Positions 32,004 through 42,311 of a stretch of 47,017 nt of DNA are shown in pieces. How positions within the stretch are numbered: position 1 is the stretch's first letter; the number at the start of each line of letters is the position of its first letter. The notes under the pieces were generated by a model. The model saw only the letters and a program-made list of their open reading frames with translations. It did not search any database and was not told the origin of the DNA. Source of the DNA: Acidobacteriota bacterium (GTDB taxonomy: Bacteria; Acidobacteriota; Thermoanaerobaculia; Multivoradales; JBCCEF01); NCBI GenBank assembly GCA_039030395.1, contig JBCCEF010000015.1:1-47017 (forward strand), given 5' to 3'. The translations under genes and the position numbers were made by a program.

Positions 32004-34142
32004 CGGCCCCTCGCTGCCAGCGGTGTCCACCCGGATGCGAACATCCACCGCCTTGGCGGTGTCGGCGTCCGGGCCGGCGAGGAAGGGGTTGATGTCCAGC
32101 TCGCGGATCACCGGGTGACGCTCGGCGAGTTGGGCGAGACGGAGCAGGGTATCGACCAGGCGGTCGAGGTCGGCGCCGGCTTCGCCGCGCACCCCTTCGA
32201 GCAACGCAAAGCCGCGGATGCCGCGCACCATCTCCTCCGCCTCGTGGCGGTCCAGGGGGGTGACGCCGAAGCGCACGTCCTTGAACACCTCGACATATTT
32301 GCCGCCCAGACCGAACATCACCAGCGGCCCGAAACGCGGATCGGTGGAGATGCCGAAGATCACCTCGTGGCCGCCGCGCACCATCTCCTGCACCAGGTAG
32401 CCGGTCGGCGGATAGCCGGCTTCGGTCAACGACCGCCGCATCTCGACAACCGCCCGGCGCACCGCCGCTTCGTCCTCCAAACCCACCACCACGCCGCCCA
32501 GGTCGCTCTTGTGGACCAGGCCTTCGGCGTCCGCCTTGATCACCACCGGGAAACCCAGCCCCCGGGCCGCCGCCACCACCGCTTCGGTGCCTTCGTCCTC
32601 GGAGGCATCGGAGGTGGTGCGAATGAAGCTCGATCCGGCCCGCGGCACGCCATAGAGGTCGAGCACGGCGAAAGCGTCGTCGGAGGGCAAGTAGCCCTCG
32701 CCGGCGCGCCGCAGAATCTCCGAGACGGCCGCGTCGTCCACTTCGAACTTCGGCGCCTCGACCACCGGCCGCCGGCGCCACTCAGCGTAGCGGGCGAGGG
32801 TTTTCATCGCTCGGGCGGCGGATTCCGGGAAGCGGTAGACCGGGGGATGGTGCGGCTGGTGCTTGATGGTCTCGTAGAACTCCTCCGTCGCCATCATCAC
32901 CACCAGAACGGGTTTTTCGGCGCCCTGGCAGACCTCCGAGATGGATTCCAGGACGTCCATCGGGTTGGTCAGGAGCGGCGTGACGTTGATCACCATGGCG
33001 AGGTCGACGGAGTCGTCGTCGAGCACCGCCTGGAGAGTGCGGGCATACTGCTCCTGCGAGGCGGAAGCGATCATGTCCACCGGGTTGTGGACGCTGGCCT
33101 CGGCCGGCAGAAAGCTCGCCAGGGTGGCCTCCGTGGCCGCCGACAGCTCGGCCATCGAAAGGCCGAGGTTGACGCAAGCGTCCGTCGCCATGATCGCCGG
33201 GCCGCCGGCGTTGGTGACGATGCCCACCCGCGAACCGGCCGGCAGCGGACAACGGTCGAGGGCGCGGGCGATGTGGAACAGCTCTTCGATGGTGTCCGCC
33301 CGCAGCACCCCGCACTGCTCCAGGAAGGCGGACACGGTGACGTCCGCGCCGGCGATGGCGCCGGTGTGGCTGGAGGCCGCCCGCGCCCCCTCGCTGGTGC
33401 GGCCCGACTTGACCACCAGGATCGGCTTCTCGCGGCTCACCCGCTTGGCGATCTGGGTGAAATGCCGAGGGTTGCCGAAGGACTCCAGGTACATGGCGAT
33501 GACCTTGGTGCCGTCGTCGTGCTCCCAATACTCCAGCAGGTCGTTGCCGGAGACGTCCGCCTTGTTGCCCATGGACGCGAACTGCGTCAGGCCGATGCCC
33601 AGCTCCTGGGCGACGTTCAGAATCGCCACGCCGAGGGCGCCTGACTGGCTGACGAATCCGATGGAGCCGGCCACCGCCGGGGTGGGGGCGAAAGTGGCAT
33701 TCAGAGAGAACGCCGGATCGGTATTGATCACCCCCATGCAGTTGGGACCGACCATCCGCATGCCGGCGGCGCGCACTTTGGCGCACAGCTCGCGCTCCAT
33801 CCGCGCCCCCTCTTCGCCAGTTTCGGCGAAGCCGGCGGTGACCACCACCAGACCCTTGACACCGTGCTCGATGCAGTCGTCCACCACCTCCGGCACATGC
33901 TCCCTGGGCACCGCGATCACCGCCAGGTCTACCGCCTCGGGAATCTCGCCGACGGAGCCGTAGGCCTTCAGCGAGTGGATCGCCCCGGCCTTGGGGTTGA
34001 CCGGAAATACCGCTCCCTCGAACTGTGCCTTGAGTAGGTTGTGGATCAGCGAATAGCCGATCGAGCCGCGATCCCGCGAAGCGCCCACCACGGCGACGGA
34101 GCGGGGCGAAAAGATGGGGTCCAGCGAGCGAGGGGAAGTCAT
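31992..34142 (-). CDS. ADP-forming acetyl/acyl-CoA synthetase (fused alpha-beta)
   Basis: The 716-residue protein is predicted to interconvert acyl-CoA, ADP and phosphate with acid, CoA and ATP. Domains in order: CoA-binding Rossmann (SPRSVAVVGASRDRGSIGYS, about 10-140), succinyl-CoA-ligase-like subdomains (140-450) with the phosphorylated His in AASSHTGAIAGAD (His259), and a C-terminal ATP-grasp_5 domain (about 485-705) with GFPVVIKADAEGLVHKSDLG and GYLVQEMVRGGHEVIFG, ending RELDINPF. This single-chain alpha-beta order is the usual bacterial form. There is no GNAT domain as in the Pat/PatZ lysine acetyltransferases. Substrate range (acetate versus branched or aryl acids) cannot be told. Confidence 0.93.
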   Translation of the reverse strand: MTSPRSLDPIFSPRSVAVVGASRDRGSIGYSLIHNLLKAQFEGAVFPVNPKAGAIHSLKAYGSVGEIPEAVDLAVIAVPREHVPEVVDDCIEHGVKGLVVVTAGFAETGEEGARMERELCAKVRAAGMRMVGPNCMGVINTDPAFSLNATFAPTPAVAGSIGFVSQSGALGVAILNVAQELGIGLTQFASMGNKADVSGNDLLEYWEHDDGTKVIAMYLESFGNPRHFTQIAKRVSREKPILVVKSGRTSEGARAASSHTGAIAGADVTVSAFLEQCGVLRADTIEELFHIARALDRCPLPAGSRVGIVTNAGGPAIMATDACVNLGLSMAELSAATEATLASFLPAEASVHNPVDMIASASQEQYARTLQAVLDDDSVDLAMVINVTPLLTNPMDVLESISEVCQGAEKPVLVVMMATEEFYETIKHQPHHPPVYRFPESAARAMKTLARYAEWRRRPVVEAPKFEVDDAAVSEILRRAGEGYLPSDDAFAVLDLYGVPRAGSSFIRTTSDASEDEGTEAVVAAARGLGFPVVIKADAEGLVHKSDLGGVVVGLEDEAAVRRAVVEMRRSLTEAGYPPTGYLVQEMVRGGHEVIFGISTDPRFGPLVMFGLGGKYVEVFKDVRFGVTPLDRHEAEEMVRGIRGFALLEGVRGEAGADLDRLVDTLLRLAQLAERHPVIRELDINPFLAGPDADTAKAVDVRIRVDTAGSEGPSSP

Positions 34143-34193
34143 CTATGAATACTCCGTTCGAGGGCTGTGAGGGCGAGAGCGCCCGGAGGTGAG

Positions 34194-35240
<1,047 letters not shown>

Positions 35241-35251
35241 TGTAGCCCGGT

Positions 35252-35302
35252 TAGCAGACCGCTGAAGAACCGCTGCGCGGACGCTTTCAGCAGCGCTGCT
35301 AC
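35252..35302. repeat. Diverged REP-like palindrome
   Basis: TAGCAGACCGCTGAAGAACCGC (35252-35273) faces GCTTTCAGCAGCGCTGCTA (35283-35301), an imperfect inverted repeat with the same 'GCAG..CGCTGAA' core as the elements at 7711-7815 and 36935-37014. It lies just upstream of ruvB. Confidence 0.5.
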
Positions 35303-35560
35303 CGTTGTGATCAGGGGGCTAGGCGCCCCCTCGCCCGAAGGTACAGCTTTCGGGCTCACCCCATCCCACGGCGGCCGAGCCGCCGCCTCGCCCTTTGGGC
35401 TCGGTCGTAGATTCTCCTTCAGTCGTTCTGTACCGGGCCTGCTCGGTATCAGACTGCACTGCCTCGCCTTCCCGGCCGCAGGCCGAGGATCACCTTCGAG
35501 GCCAATTAGCCCGCGAGATAGCATTCCGCATGGTCCCTTGCTTCGCGTTCGAACACAGGA
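35303..35560. other. Hairpin-rich intergenic stretch between ruvB and the aldehyde dehydrogenase gene
   Basis: No supported gene lies here. At least five short stems follow in a row: GGGGGC/GCCCCC (35314-35330), CCCGAA/TTCGGG (35334-35354), CGGCGGC/GCCGCCG with a 3-base loop (35369-35385), GCCC/GGGC (35390-35400), and TACCG/CGGTA (35431-35448). A further CGGCC/GGCCG stem lies at 35473-35485. It may be a degenerate mobile or palindromic repeat block or a structured leader of the downstream gene. No T-run follows any stem. Confidence 0.5.
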
Positions 35561-35566
35561 GAGCCC

Positions 35567-36937
35567 ATGTCCAGTTTCGAAGTCGTCAATCCCGCCACCT
35601 GTAGATCCGTGCGCTCCTACCCGGGGCACTCGACCGAACAGGTGCAGAGCATTCTGGGTCAGGTCGACGCGGCCCAAAGAGAGTGGTCCACCACCCGCTT
35701 CGCCGAACGGGCTCGGCACCTCCGGGTCGCCGGCGAGGCGCTCCGGGAACGCGCCGGCGAGTTGGCGGAACGGATGGCCGAAGAGATGGGTAAGCCGGTC
35801 TCCCAAGGGCGATCCGAAGCGGAAAAATGTGCATGGGTCTGTGACTACTACGCCGACCACGGAGAGTCATTCCTGGAGCCCGAGGACGCCGAAACGGACG
35901 CCACGCACAGCTTCGTCGCCTATCGTCCGCTCGGAGTGGTGCTGGCGGTGATGCCCTGGAACTTCCCTTTCTGGCAGGTCTTCCGCTTCCTGGCACCGGC
36001 CCTGATGGCCGGCAACGGTGGCGTGCTCAAGCACGCCTCCAACGTACCCGGCTGCGCCCTCGCCATCGAGGAGCTGATCCGCCGGGCGGGTTTCCCACGG
36101 CACATCTTCCGCACCCTGCTGATCTCCTCGGACCAAGTGGCGGCGGTGCTGGAAGACGACCGAGTACGAGCGGCGACCCTCACCGGCAGCACGCCAGCAG
36201 GCAGGGCGGTGGCCGCCAAGGCCGGAGAACAACTGAAGAAGACGGTCCTGGAGCTCGGCGGCAGCGACCCCTACCTGATCCTCGCCGACGCGGATCTCGC
36301 AGCCGCCGCCGCCATCTGCGCCCAAAGCCGGCTGATCAACTCCGGCCAAAGCTGCATTGCCGCCAAGCGCTTCATCGTGGTGGAGTCGGTGCGGGAGACC
36401 TTCGAGCGCCTGCTGCTTGCGGAGATGTCCGAGGCGAAGATGGGCGACCCCATGGACGAAGCAACGGATCTCGGCCCCCAGGCACGCGAGGATCTGCGCG
36501 ACGAGCTGCACGAGCAGGTCGAGCGCAGCCTAGAGGCCGGCGCCCGGTGCCTCCTCGGCGGCGAGATTCCCGCCGGCGACGGCGCCTTCTACCCGCCGAC
36601 GGTGCTGACGGATGTCGCCCGCGGCATGGCGGCCTACGAAGAAGAACTCTTCGGGCCGGTGGCCGCGATCATTCCGGTGAGCGACGAAGAGGAAGCCATT
36701 CGGGTAGCCAACGACAGCGACTTCGGCCTCGGCGCCGCGGTCTTCACGGCCGACACCGAACGCGGCGAGCGCATCGCCACCGAACGACTCGAAGCCGGCT
36801 GCTGCTTCGTCAACGATTTCGTCAAGTCCGACCCGCGGCTGCCCTTCGGCGGCATCAAGCAAAGCGGCTACGGACGGGAGCTGGCGCGCTTCGGCATCCG
36901 CGAGTTCGTCAACACCAAAACCGTCTATGTCCGCTAG
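35567..36937 (+). CDS. NAD(P)-dependent aldehyde dehydrogenase, succinate-semialdehyde type
   Basis: The 456-residue enzyme has AGGAGAG before the ATG. Catalytic residues are Glu229 in LELGGSDPYL and Cys263 in NSGQSCIAAKRF; the PWNFPFWQVFR motif gives the catalytic Asn. The start FEVVNPATCRSVRSY, AERMAEEMGKPVSQGRSEAE, and the ending PFGGIKQSGYGRELARFGIR with EFVNTKTVYV resemble the short succinate-semialdehyde dehydrogenases (Sad/GabD1 type, about 455 residues). The probable reaction is succinate semialdehyde to succinate, but other aldehydes are possible. No GABA aminotransferase is nearby. Confidence 0.92.
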   Translation: MSSFEVVNPATCRSVRSYPGHSTEQVQSILGQVDAAQREWSTTRFAERARHLRVAGEALRERAGELAERMAEEMGKPVSQGRSEAEKCAWVCDYYADHGESFLEPEDAETDATHSFVAYRPLGVVLAVMPWNFPFWQVFRFLAPALMAGNGGVLKHASNVPGCALAIEELIRRAGFPRHIFRTLLISSDQVAAVLEDDRVRAATLTGSTPAGRAVAAKAGEQLKKTVLELGGSDPYLILADADLAAAAAICAQSRLINSGQSCIAAKRFIVVESVRETFERLLLAEMSEAKMGDPMDEATDLGPQAREDLRDELHEQVERSLEAGARCLLGGEIPAGDGAFYPPTVLTDVARGMAAYEEELFGPVAAIIPVSDEEEAIRVANDSDFGLGAAVFTADTERGERIATERLEAGCCFVNDFVKSDPRLPFGGIKQSGYGRELARFGIREFVNTKTVYVR

Positions 36938-37014
36938 CAGGTTGCTGAAAAAAGCCCTGTGGGCTCGATTGCAGGGTGCTGAACGGCCTGTCGGAGTTCT
37001 TCAGCGCCCTGCCA
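36935..37014. repeat. REP-like palindromic element, tandem half-sites
   Basis: TAGCAGGTTGCTGAAAAA (36935-36952) is followed by GCAGGGTGCTGAAC (36971-36984) facing GTTCTTCAGCGCCCTGC (36996-37012). The core is the same as in the 7711-7815 element. It starts directly at the stop of the aldehyde dehydrogenase gene and could also slow transcription or stabilise the 3' end. Confidence 0.6.
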
Positions 37015-37048
37015 GCCAGCAGCGACCAGCGTTCAGGAGATCTACCGC

Positions 37049-38380
37049 ATGATTCACCGTTTCATCCGCCCGCTGCCGGCGGCCCTCGCCCTCGCTCTTC
37101 TCCTGCTCCAGGCACCGACGGCGCGCGGCCAGGGCGAAGAAGCCGCAGCCACCGGCACCCTCAGGGCCGAGGTGGAAACCACCGACGACGAAACCCTGGC
37201 CCGCGGTTTGGAGCAGCGCTTCGACCAGATCGACGATCTGGCCGGCGTGGAGGCGAGCGCCGAAGCCGGCGTGGTGACCCTCGCCGGCAAGGTGCTTTCC
37301 GAAGCGGACCGCCTCGAGGCGGAGGAACTGGCCCGGCAGATCGAAGGCGTGGCCGGCGTTTCGAACCGGATCGAGGTCGAGCTCGATCCGCGGCTACGCC
37401 TCGCCCCGGCTCTGGATGAAGCTACGGATCGTCTGCGTACGCTGATCTCTTATCTGCCGCTCTTCCTCATCGCGCTGGTGATCGTCGTTCTTTTCTACCT
37501 GCTGGCCCGCTGGGTGGGCCGCTGGGACGGCCTGTATGCCCGCATCGCCCACAACCGCTTCGCCCAGGACATTCTGCGTCAGGCGGTGCGCACCGGCATC
37601 CTGGTGGTCGGCATCCTGGTGGCGCTGGAGTTGCTCGACGCCACCGCTCTGGTCGGCGCGGTGCTCGGCGCCGCCGGCGTTCTCGGCTTGGCCTTGGGCT
37701 TCGCCTTCCGCGACCTGGTGGAAAACTACCTGGCGAGCGTCCTGATGAGCCTGCGCCAGCCCTTCGCGCCGAACGATCACGTCCGGATCGACGACCTCGA
37801 AGGCAAGGTGGTGCGCTTGACCTCCCGGGCGACTATTCTGATGACCCTCGACGGCAACCACCTGCGGATTCCCAACTCGCAGGTGTTCAAGGGCGTGATC
37901 CTCAACTACAGCCGCAACCCCAACCGCCGCTTCGACTTTGGCGTCGGCGTGGGGGTGGGTGAGGACTTGGTGGAGGCACAGCGGCTCGGGGTCGACGCCC
38001 TCGTCACGATGGAGAGCGTGCTCGAGGATCCGGGTCCACGGGCGCTGATCACCGAACTCGGCGATTCGAGCGTGACGCTGCGCTTCTGGGGCTGGGTGGA
38101 CCAGCGCGAAGCGGATTTCGGCAAGGTCAAAGGGGAGGCCATCCGACGGGTCAAGAAGGTGCTCGAAGGGGCCGGCATGGACCTACCGGAGCCGATCTAT
38201 CGGATCCACATGGTGCGGGGCGGCGCGCCGGAACCGGCCACCCCACCGGCCGCGCCGCCCAACCGGGACCACGTCGCGGACCTCACACCGGACGATGACG
38301 TGGAACGCCAGATCGCCGAAGACCGCGCCACCGACGAGGGTGGCACCGATCTCCTGTCCGAGAGCGGACCGACGGAGTAG
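37049..38380 (+). CDS. BON-domain mechanosensitive channel (MscS family)
   Basis: The 443-residue inner-membrane protein has a signal peptide (PLPAALALALLLLQAPTARG), a periplasmic BON domain (about 40-115: GLEQRFDQIDDLAGVEASAE, GVVTLAGKVLSEADRLEAEE), then three helices. The last, pore-lining helix reads ALVGAVLGAAGVLGLALGFA with the Gly/Ala pattern of MscS TM3. After it come FRDLVENYLASVLMSLRQPF, the beta domain DHVRIDDLEGKVVRLTSRAT, and IPNSQVFKGVILNYSRNPNR. It should open on membrane tension to release solutes during osmotic downshift. The last 50 residues are an acidic disordered tail. The BON domain probably contacts phospholipid or envelope structures. Confidence 0.93.
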   Translation: MIHRFIRPLPAALALALLLLQAPTARGQGEEAAATGTLRAEVETTDDETLARGLEQRFDQIDDLAGVEASAEAGVVTLAGKVLSEADRLEAEELARQIEGVAGVSNRIEVELDPRLRLAPALDEATDRLRTLISYLPLFLIALVIVVLFYLLARWVGRWDGLYARIAHNRFAQDILRQAVRTGILVVGILVALELLDATALVGAVLGAAGVLGLALGFAFRDLVENYLASVLMSLRQPFAPNDHVRIDDLEGKVVRLTSRATILMTLDGNHLRIPNSQVFKGVILNYSRNPNRRFDFGVGVGVGEDLVEAQRLGVDALVTMESVLEDPGPRALITELGDSSVTLRFWGWVDQREADFGKVKGEAIRRVKKVLEGAGMDLPEPIYRIHMVRGGAPEPATPPAAPPNRDHVADLTPDDDVERQIAEDRATDEGGTDLLSESGPTE

Positions 38381-38417
38381 GACCGCGGCGCGGCTTCGCT
38401 CCATCACCGGCGGCACC

Positions 38418-39473
38418 TCAGGCCGGTTCCAGCAGTACCTTGGTGCAGCCCTCGGTCCGCGCCGCGAACATTGCGTAGGCCTCGTCACCGCGCGCCAGGG
38501 GCATGCGGTGGGAGACGATCGCCGACAGGTCGTAGCGACCGGTGACGGCCAAATTCAGCAGCCGGTCCATGTAGGCCCGGGCCGGACAGCGGCCGGTGCG
38601 GAAGGTGAGGTTCTTGTCGTAAGCCTCCGCCGGACTGAAGGCGAAGGTCGGTGCGGTGTGCACGCCGACCGCCGCCACGCTACCGCCCGGTCGCACCAGA
38701 TCGATCGCCAGACGGCTCGCTCCAGGACTGCCCACCGCTTCGAGCACGGCGTCGGCGCCGCGACCTTCGGTGGCGGCGCCGACCGCCGCCACCACCGACT
38801 CCTCACCGCGACCGAGATCGAGGCCCTCGGCGCCGAAGCCTTCGGCCAGGGCGAGACGGCCGGGCACCGAGTCCACCGCCAGCACCCGCTCCGCCCCCAG
38901 TTCCCGGGCGCCCACCACCGCCATCAGGCCCACCGGGCCGCAGCCGAGCACCACCGCCACCTCGCCGGGCCGGCAACCGGCCAGCTCGGCGCAGAAGAAT
39001 CCCGTCGCCAGGATGTCGCCGGTGAACAGGGCCACCTCCGGCGCCAGACCTGCCGGCACCGCCACCAGGGTCGAGTCCGCCAGCGGTATCCGCGCGTACT
39101 CTGCCTGCACGCCGTGCAGGCCCTCTCCACCCTCCACCCAGCCGTAGAGCTGGCCGGCGGAGCAGCGGCCGGTCAGGCCCCGCCGGCAGTAGAAGCAGGC
39201 TCCGCAGCAGGTGGTGAACGGGCTGACCACTCGGTCTGCCGGCCGAAAGGAGCGGACCTCGGCGCCTACTTCGACCACCTCCCCCACCAGCTCGTGGCCC
39301 ATCACCGTACCGACATCGAGGCCCGCCTCGCGACCGTGATACACGTGAAGATCCGAACCGCACAGGCCGGCCAACTCGACCCGCACCAGCGCATCGCCCG
39401 GTGACCGGATCGAGGGATCCGGAACCGTTTCCCAGGACAACCGCTCTACCCCTTGGAAGGTCAACGCTCGCAT
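38418..39473 (-). CDS. Zinc-dependent alcohol dehydrogenase (MDR family)
   Basis: The 351-residue oxidoreductase has the catalytic zinc site Cys38 (LAGLCGSDLHVYHG) with His60-Glu61 (TVMGHELVGEV) and the four-Cys structural zinc loop Cys90, Cys93, Cys96, Cys104 (TTCCGACFYCRRGLTGRC). The Rossmann motif is VVLGCGPVGLMAV. The sequence GLHGVQAEYARIPLADSTLV and the ending HRMPLARGDEAYAMFAARTE match the group of formaldehyde dehydrogenase-like and threonine/polyol dehydrogenases. The substrate is not determinable. It converges with the MscS gene and is divergent from the PQQ-like gene. Confidence 0.93.
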   Translation of the reverse strand: MRALTFQGVERLSWETVPDPSIRSPGDALVRVELAGLCGSDLHVYHGREAGLDVGTVMGHELVGEVVEVGAEVRSFRPADRVVSPFTTCCGACFYCRRGLTGRCSAGQLYGWVEGGEGLHGVQAEYARIPLADSTLVAVPAGLAPEVALFTGDILATGFFCAELAGCRPGEVAVVLGCGPVGLMAVVGARELGAERVLAVDSVPGRLALAEGFGAEGLDLGRGEESVVAAVGAATEGRGADAVLEAVGSPGASRLAIDLVRPGGSVAAVGVHTAPTFAFSPAEAYDKNLTFRTGRCPARAYMDRLLNLAVTGRYDLSAIVSHRMPLARGDEAYAMFAARTEGCTKVLLEPA

Positions 39474-39550
39474 GGGGAGATGGTACAGGGCCGTAGCGCC
39501 AGGCGGGTGAATTCGCTACCCTTGGACCCGACTCCGATGAGCCCCTTCCG

Positions 39551-41152
39551 ATGAGCTTTCTCCGCGCCCTTCGCCGCTGGTTTCCCGCCGCGGTGGTCTT
39601 GCTCGTGCTGGCCCGCCTGCTGTGGGTTCGCCTCTTCGCACCCTGGCCCGGCCAGGAGAAGTTCACGCAGTCGGTGCTCGCCCTGCTGTTGGGCGGCATC
39701 GCCCTCTTCCTGTGGATGCTCCTCGCCTCCGGCTGGCGCTGGTGGGTGCGCCTCGGGTGGGTGGTGGCCCTGGTCGCCGTCTCGACTCTCGCCTTCGCCA
39801 CCCTGCGGGTGACCGGCGTCACCGGCGATCTGGTGCCGATCTTCGACTGGCGCTGGGAGAGAACCGTGGCGGACGACGACAGCGCCGTACGGGCGGTGGA
39901 CCGGAACGTCGATCCGCAGGACTTCGCGACCGTCTCCTTTCCGCAGTTCCTCGGCCCTGACCGCGACGCCACCCTCGCCGGCCCGCCTCTCGATGCGAAT
40001 TGGCAGGCGCGCCCGCCGAAGCAAGTTTGGCGGCGGACGATGGGCGAGGGCTGGTCCGCCTTCGCGGTGGATCGCGGGCTGGCCGTCACCCAGGAACAGT
40101 ATGGCGACGAGGAACACATCGTCGCCTACGAGCTGGCGAACGGCGAACCGGTGTGGTCCCACGGCGAGGCCGAGAAATACGAGAGCCCGGTGGCCGGCAA
40201 CGGACCGCGTGCCACTCCCACCATCGCCGGCGAGCGGGTCTTCGCCATGGGCTCGACGGGTCGCCTGACGGCGGTCGACTTCCGCACCGGCGACCGCCTA
40301 TGGAGCCGCCATCTCTACCGAGAAACGGGCGCACAACTACCGGACTGGGGGGTCGCCGCCTCGCCGCTGGCGATGGAGATCGCCGGCGAAGAGCTGGTGG
40401 TGGTGCCGGTGGGCACGTCGCCGGCCGGCGACGGCGGGTTGCTGATGGCGCTCGACGCCGCCACCGGCGAAACCCGCTGGCGCGGCGGCGAGGGCCGTTC
40501 CGGGTATGCCTCGCCGGTGCTCGTCACCCTCGCCGGCCGGCCGCAGATCCTGACCTTCAATGTCGCCAGCGCCACCGCCCACGATCCGGCGGACGGTCGC
40601 GTACTATGGCGGGTGGAGTGGTCCAAGGCGCAGCCCAACGTCGCCCAGCCGCTGGTGCTGCCGGGGGATCGCGTTCTGCTCTCCTCGGGCTACGGCATCG
40701 GCGCCAAGCTCTTCCGCATCGTCGCCGGTGCGGACGGTACCCTGACGCCCCAGCTCGAATGGGAGAGCCCGCGTCTCAAGGCCAAGTTCACGACCCTGGT
40801 GCATCACGCCGGCGCCGTCTTCGGCCTCGATGACGGCACTCTGGTGAGCCTCGACCCGGCCACCGGCGAGCGCCACTGGAAGCGCGGCCGCTACGGCCAC
40901 GGCCAGACCTTGCTGGTGGGCGACCTGCTGGTGATCGTGAGCGAAAAGGGCGAGGTCGTGCTGGTGGCGGCAGACCCCGAGGAGTATCGCGAGCTGGCCC
41001 GCCTCGCGGCCGTCGAAGGCAAGACCTGGAACAACCCTGCGCTCGCCGGACCGTACTTGCTGGTGCGCAACCACCGCGAGGCGGTCTGCTACGAACTACC
41101 CGTCGCGCCCGAGCGGATCACCTCGGCGTCCACCGTAGCCGCTGGCGGTTAG
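39551..41152 (+). CDS. Membrane-anchored PQQ-like beta-propeller protein
   Basis: The 533-residue protein has three N-terminal membrane helices (AVVLLVLARLLWVRLFAPWP; VLALLLGGIALFLWMLLASG; LGWVVALVAVSTLAFATLRV). The rest (about 135-520) is a seven- or eight-bladed quinoprotein-like propeller with repeated outer-strand motifs: YELANGEPVWSHG, VDFRTGDRLWSRH, LDAATGETRWRGG, DPADGRVLWRVEWS, SLDPATGERHWKRG. It resembles PQQ-dependent dehydrogenase or BamB-type propellers common in Acidobacteria and Planctomycetes; no cytochrome c motif (CxxCH) is present. The role, enzyme or scaffold, is open. Its stop is 38 bases before the next start. Confidence 0.87.
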   Translation: MSFLRALRRWFPAAVVLLVLARLLWVRLFAPWPGQEKFTQSVLALLLGGIALFLWMLLASGWRWWVRLGWVVALVAVSTLAFATLRVTGVTGDLVPIFDWRWERTVADDDSAVRAVDRNVDPQDFATVSFPQFLGPDRDATLAGPPLDANWQARPPKQVWRRTMGEGWSAFAVDRGLAVTQEQYGDEEHIVAYELANGEPVWSHGEAEKYESPVAGNGPRATPTIAGERVFAMGSTGRLTAVDFRTGDRLWSRHLYRETGAQLPDWGVAASPLAMEIAGEELVVVPVGTSPAGDGGLLMALDAATGETRWRGGEGRSGYASPVLVTLAGRPQILTFNVASATAHDPADGRVLWRVEWSKAQPNVAQPLVLPGDRVLLSSGYGIGAKLFRIVAGADGTLTPQLEWESPRLKAKFTTLVHHAGAVFGLDDGTLVSLDPATGERHWKRGRYGHGQTLLVGDLLVIVSEKGEVVLVAADPEEYRELARLAAVEGKTWNNPALAGPYLLVRNHREAVCYELPVAPERITSASTVAAGG

Positions 41153-41190
41153 TGCGATTCGAACCTCACTCAGCAACAGGAGACGGTTTC

Positions 41191-42249
41191 ATGCCCCGAA
41201 GGATTCTCTTCCTCAGTTTCGCCACTCTGCTGGCTCTCTTGCTGACGCTGGCCGGTTGCGGTGGTGACGGCGATACCAACGCGACCGGTGACTCCAGCGG
41301 TGGCGACAGCAACGAACGCCGCTTTCTCTCCGTCGGCACGGCGCCACCGGGCGGTACCTTCTTCGTGGTGGGCGGCGCCTTGGCGGAGACTCTCGACCAG
41401 TCCGGTGGCGCATCCTGGCGGGTGACCGCCGAGGCCACCAAGGGCACCCAGGAGAACATCCGTCGTCTCGATCGCGGCGAGCTGGATCTGGCCCTCGCCA
41501 ACGCCGCCATCAGCTACTTCGCAGTGCGCGGCGAGGCGGCCTGGGAAAAGCCCTTCGAGATCCGCTCGCTGATGACCCTGGCACCGAACGTCGCGCTGTT
41601 TGTCACCCCGGCGGACTCGGGGGTTCAGACGATCGCCGACCTCGCCGGCAGGCGGGTGGTGATCGGCCCCGCCGGCGCCGGCTTCGAGCACTTTGTGAAT
41701 CCCATTCTCGCGGCCCACGACCTCACCCAGGACGACCTGACGCCGCTCTCCGCCACCCAGAGCGGCGCCGTCGATCTGTTGACCGACGGCGCCGCCGACG
41801 CGGCCTTTCTCGGCGGCGGCGTGCCGACGCCTTCCATCACCCAACTCTCTGCCTCGCGGGAGGTGCGCTTTCTGCCCTTCGCGCCGGAGATCCGGCAACG
41901 GCTGGTGACGGACTATCCGTTCTTCGCCCCGGCCACCATCGCCGCCGGCACCTACCGCGGCCAGACGGAGGCATTCGAGGGCCTGAATGTCGGTTCGATG
42001 CACCTCATCGCCGCGGCGGACCTCGACGAAGAAACCGCCTACCGCATCGTCAAGACCCTGTGGGAAAACCGCGAGCGGGTGGTCGAGCGCCATGCCGCCG
42101 GCCGCGCCATCCGTCCGGAGATCGTGGTGCGCGATGTCGGGACGCCCTTCCACCCGGGGGCCGAGCGCTACTTCCGGGAGATCGGCATCTGGCCCGAGCC
42201 GTCGACCGGTGACTCCGAGTCCGAAGATCCGCCCACCGGCGAGTCCTGA
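41191..42249 (+). CDS. TAXI-type TRAP transporter substrate-binding lipoprotein
   Basis: The start is set at ATG 41191 (AGGAG eight bases upstream), not at the frame start 41152, giving 352 residues and a clean lipoprotein signal (LSFATLLALLLTLAGCGG). The TAXI family pattern is clear: FLSVGTAPPGGTFFVVGGAL, WRVTAEATKGTQENIRRL, LDLALANAAISYFAVRGE, IADLAGRRVVIGPAGAGFEH, DAAFLGGGVPTPSITQLSAS, AYRIVKTLWENRERVVERHA. It captures a small organic acid or similar solute in the periplasm for the TRAP permease encoded next. The C-terminal tail is acidic and disordered. Confidence 0.92.
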   Translation: MPRRILFLSFATLLALLLTLAGCGGDGDTNATGDSSGGDSNERRFLSVGTAPPGGTFFVVGGALAETLDQSGGASWRVTAEATKGTQENIRRLDRGELDLALANAAISYFAVRGEAAWEKPFEIRSLMTLAPNVALFVTPADSGVQTIADLAGRRVVIGPAGAGFEHFVNPILAAHDLTQDDLTPLSATQSGAVDLLTDGAADAAFLGGGVPTPSITQLSASREVRFLPFAPEIRQRLVTDYPFFAPATIAAGTYRGQTEAFEGLNVGSMHLIAAADLDEETAYRIVKTLWENRERVVERHAAGRAIRPEIVVRDVGTPFHPGAERYFREIGIWPEPSTGDSESEDPPTGES

Positions 42250-42311
42250 CGAGGGCATCGCTCCTGACCCTGACGAACACGCCCCGCGAACGGCTGACCT
42301 CGACCCTGGCG

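Noticed and set aside
32115-33644. 509-codon plus-strand open frame
   Set aside because: Antisense of the ADP-forming synthetase, which carries all family motifs.
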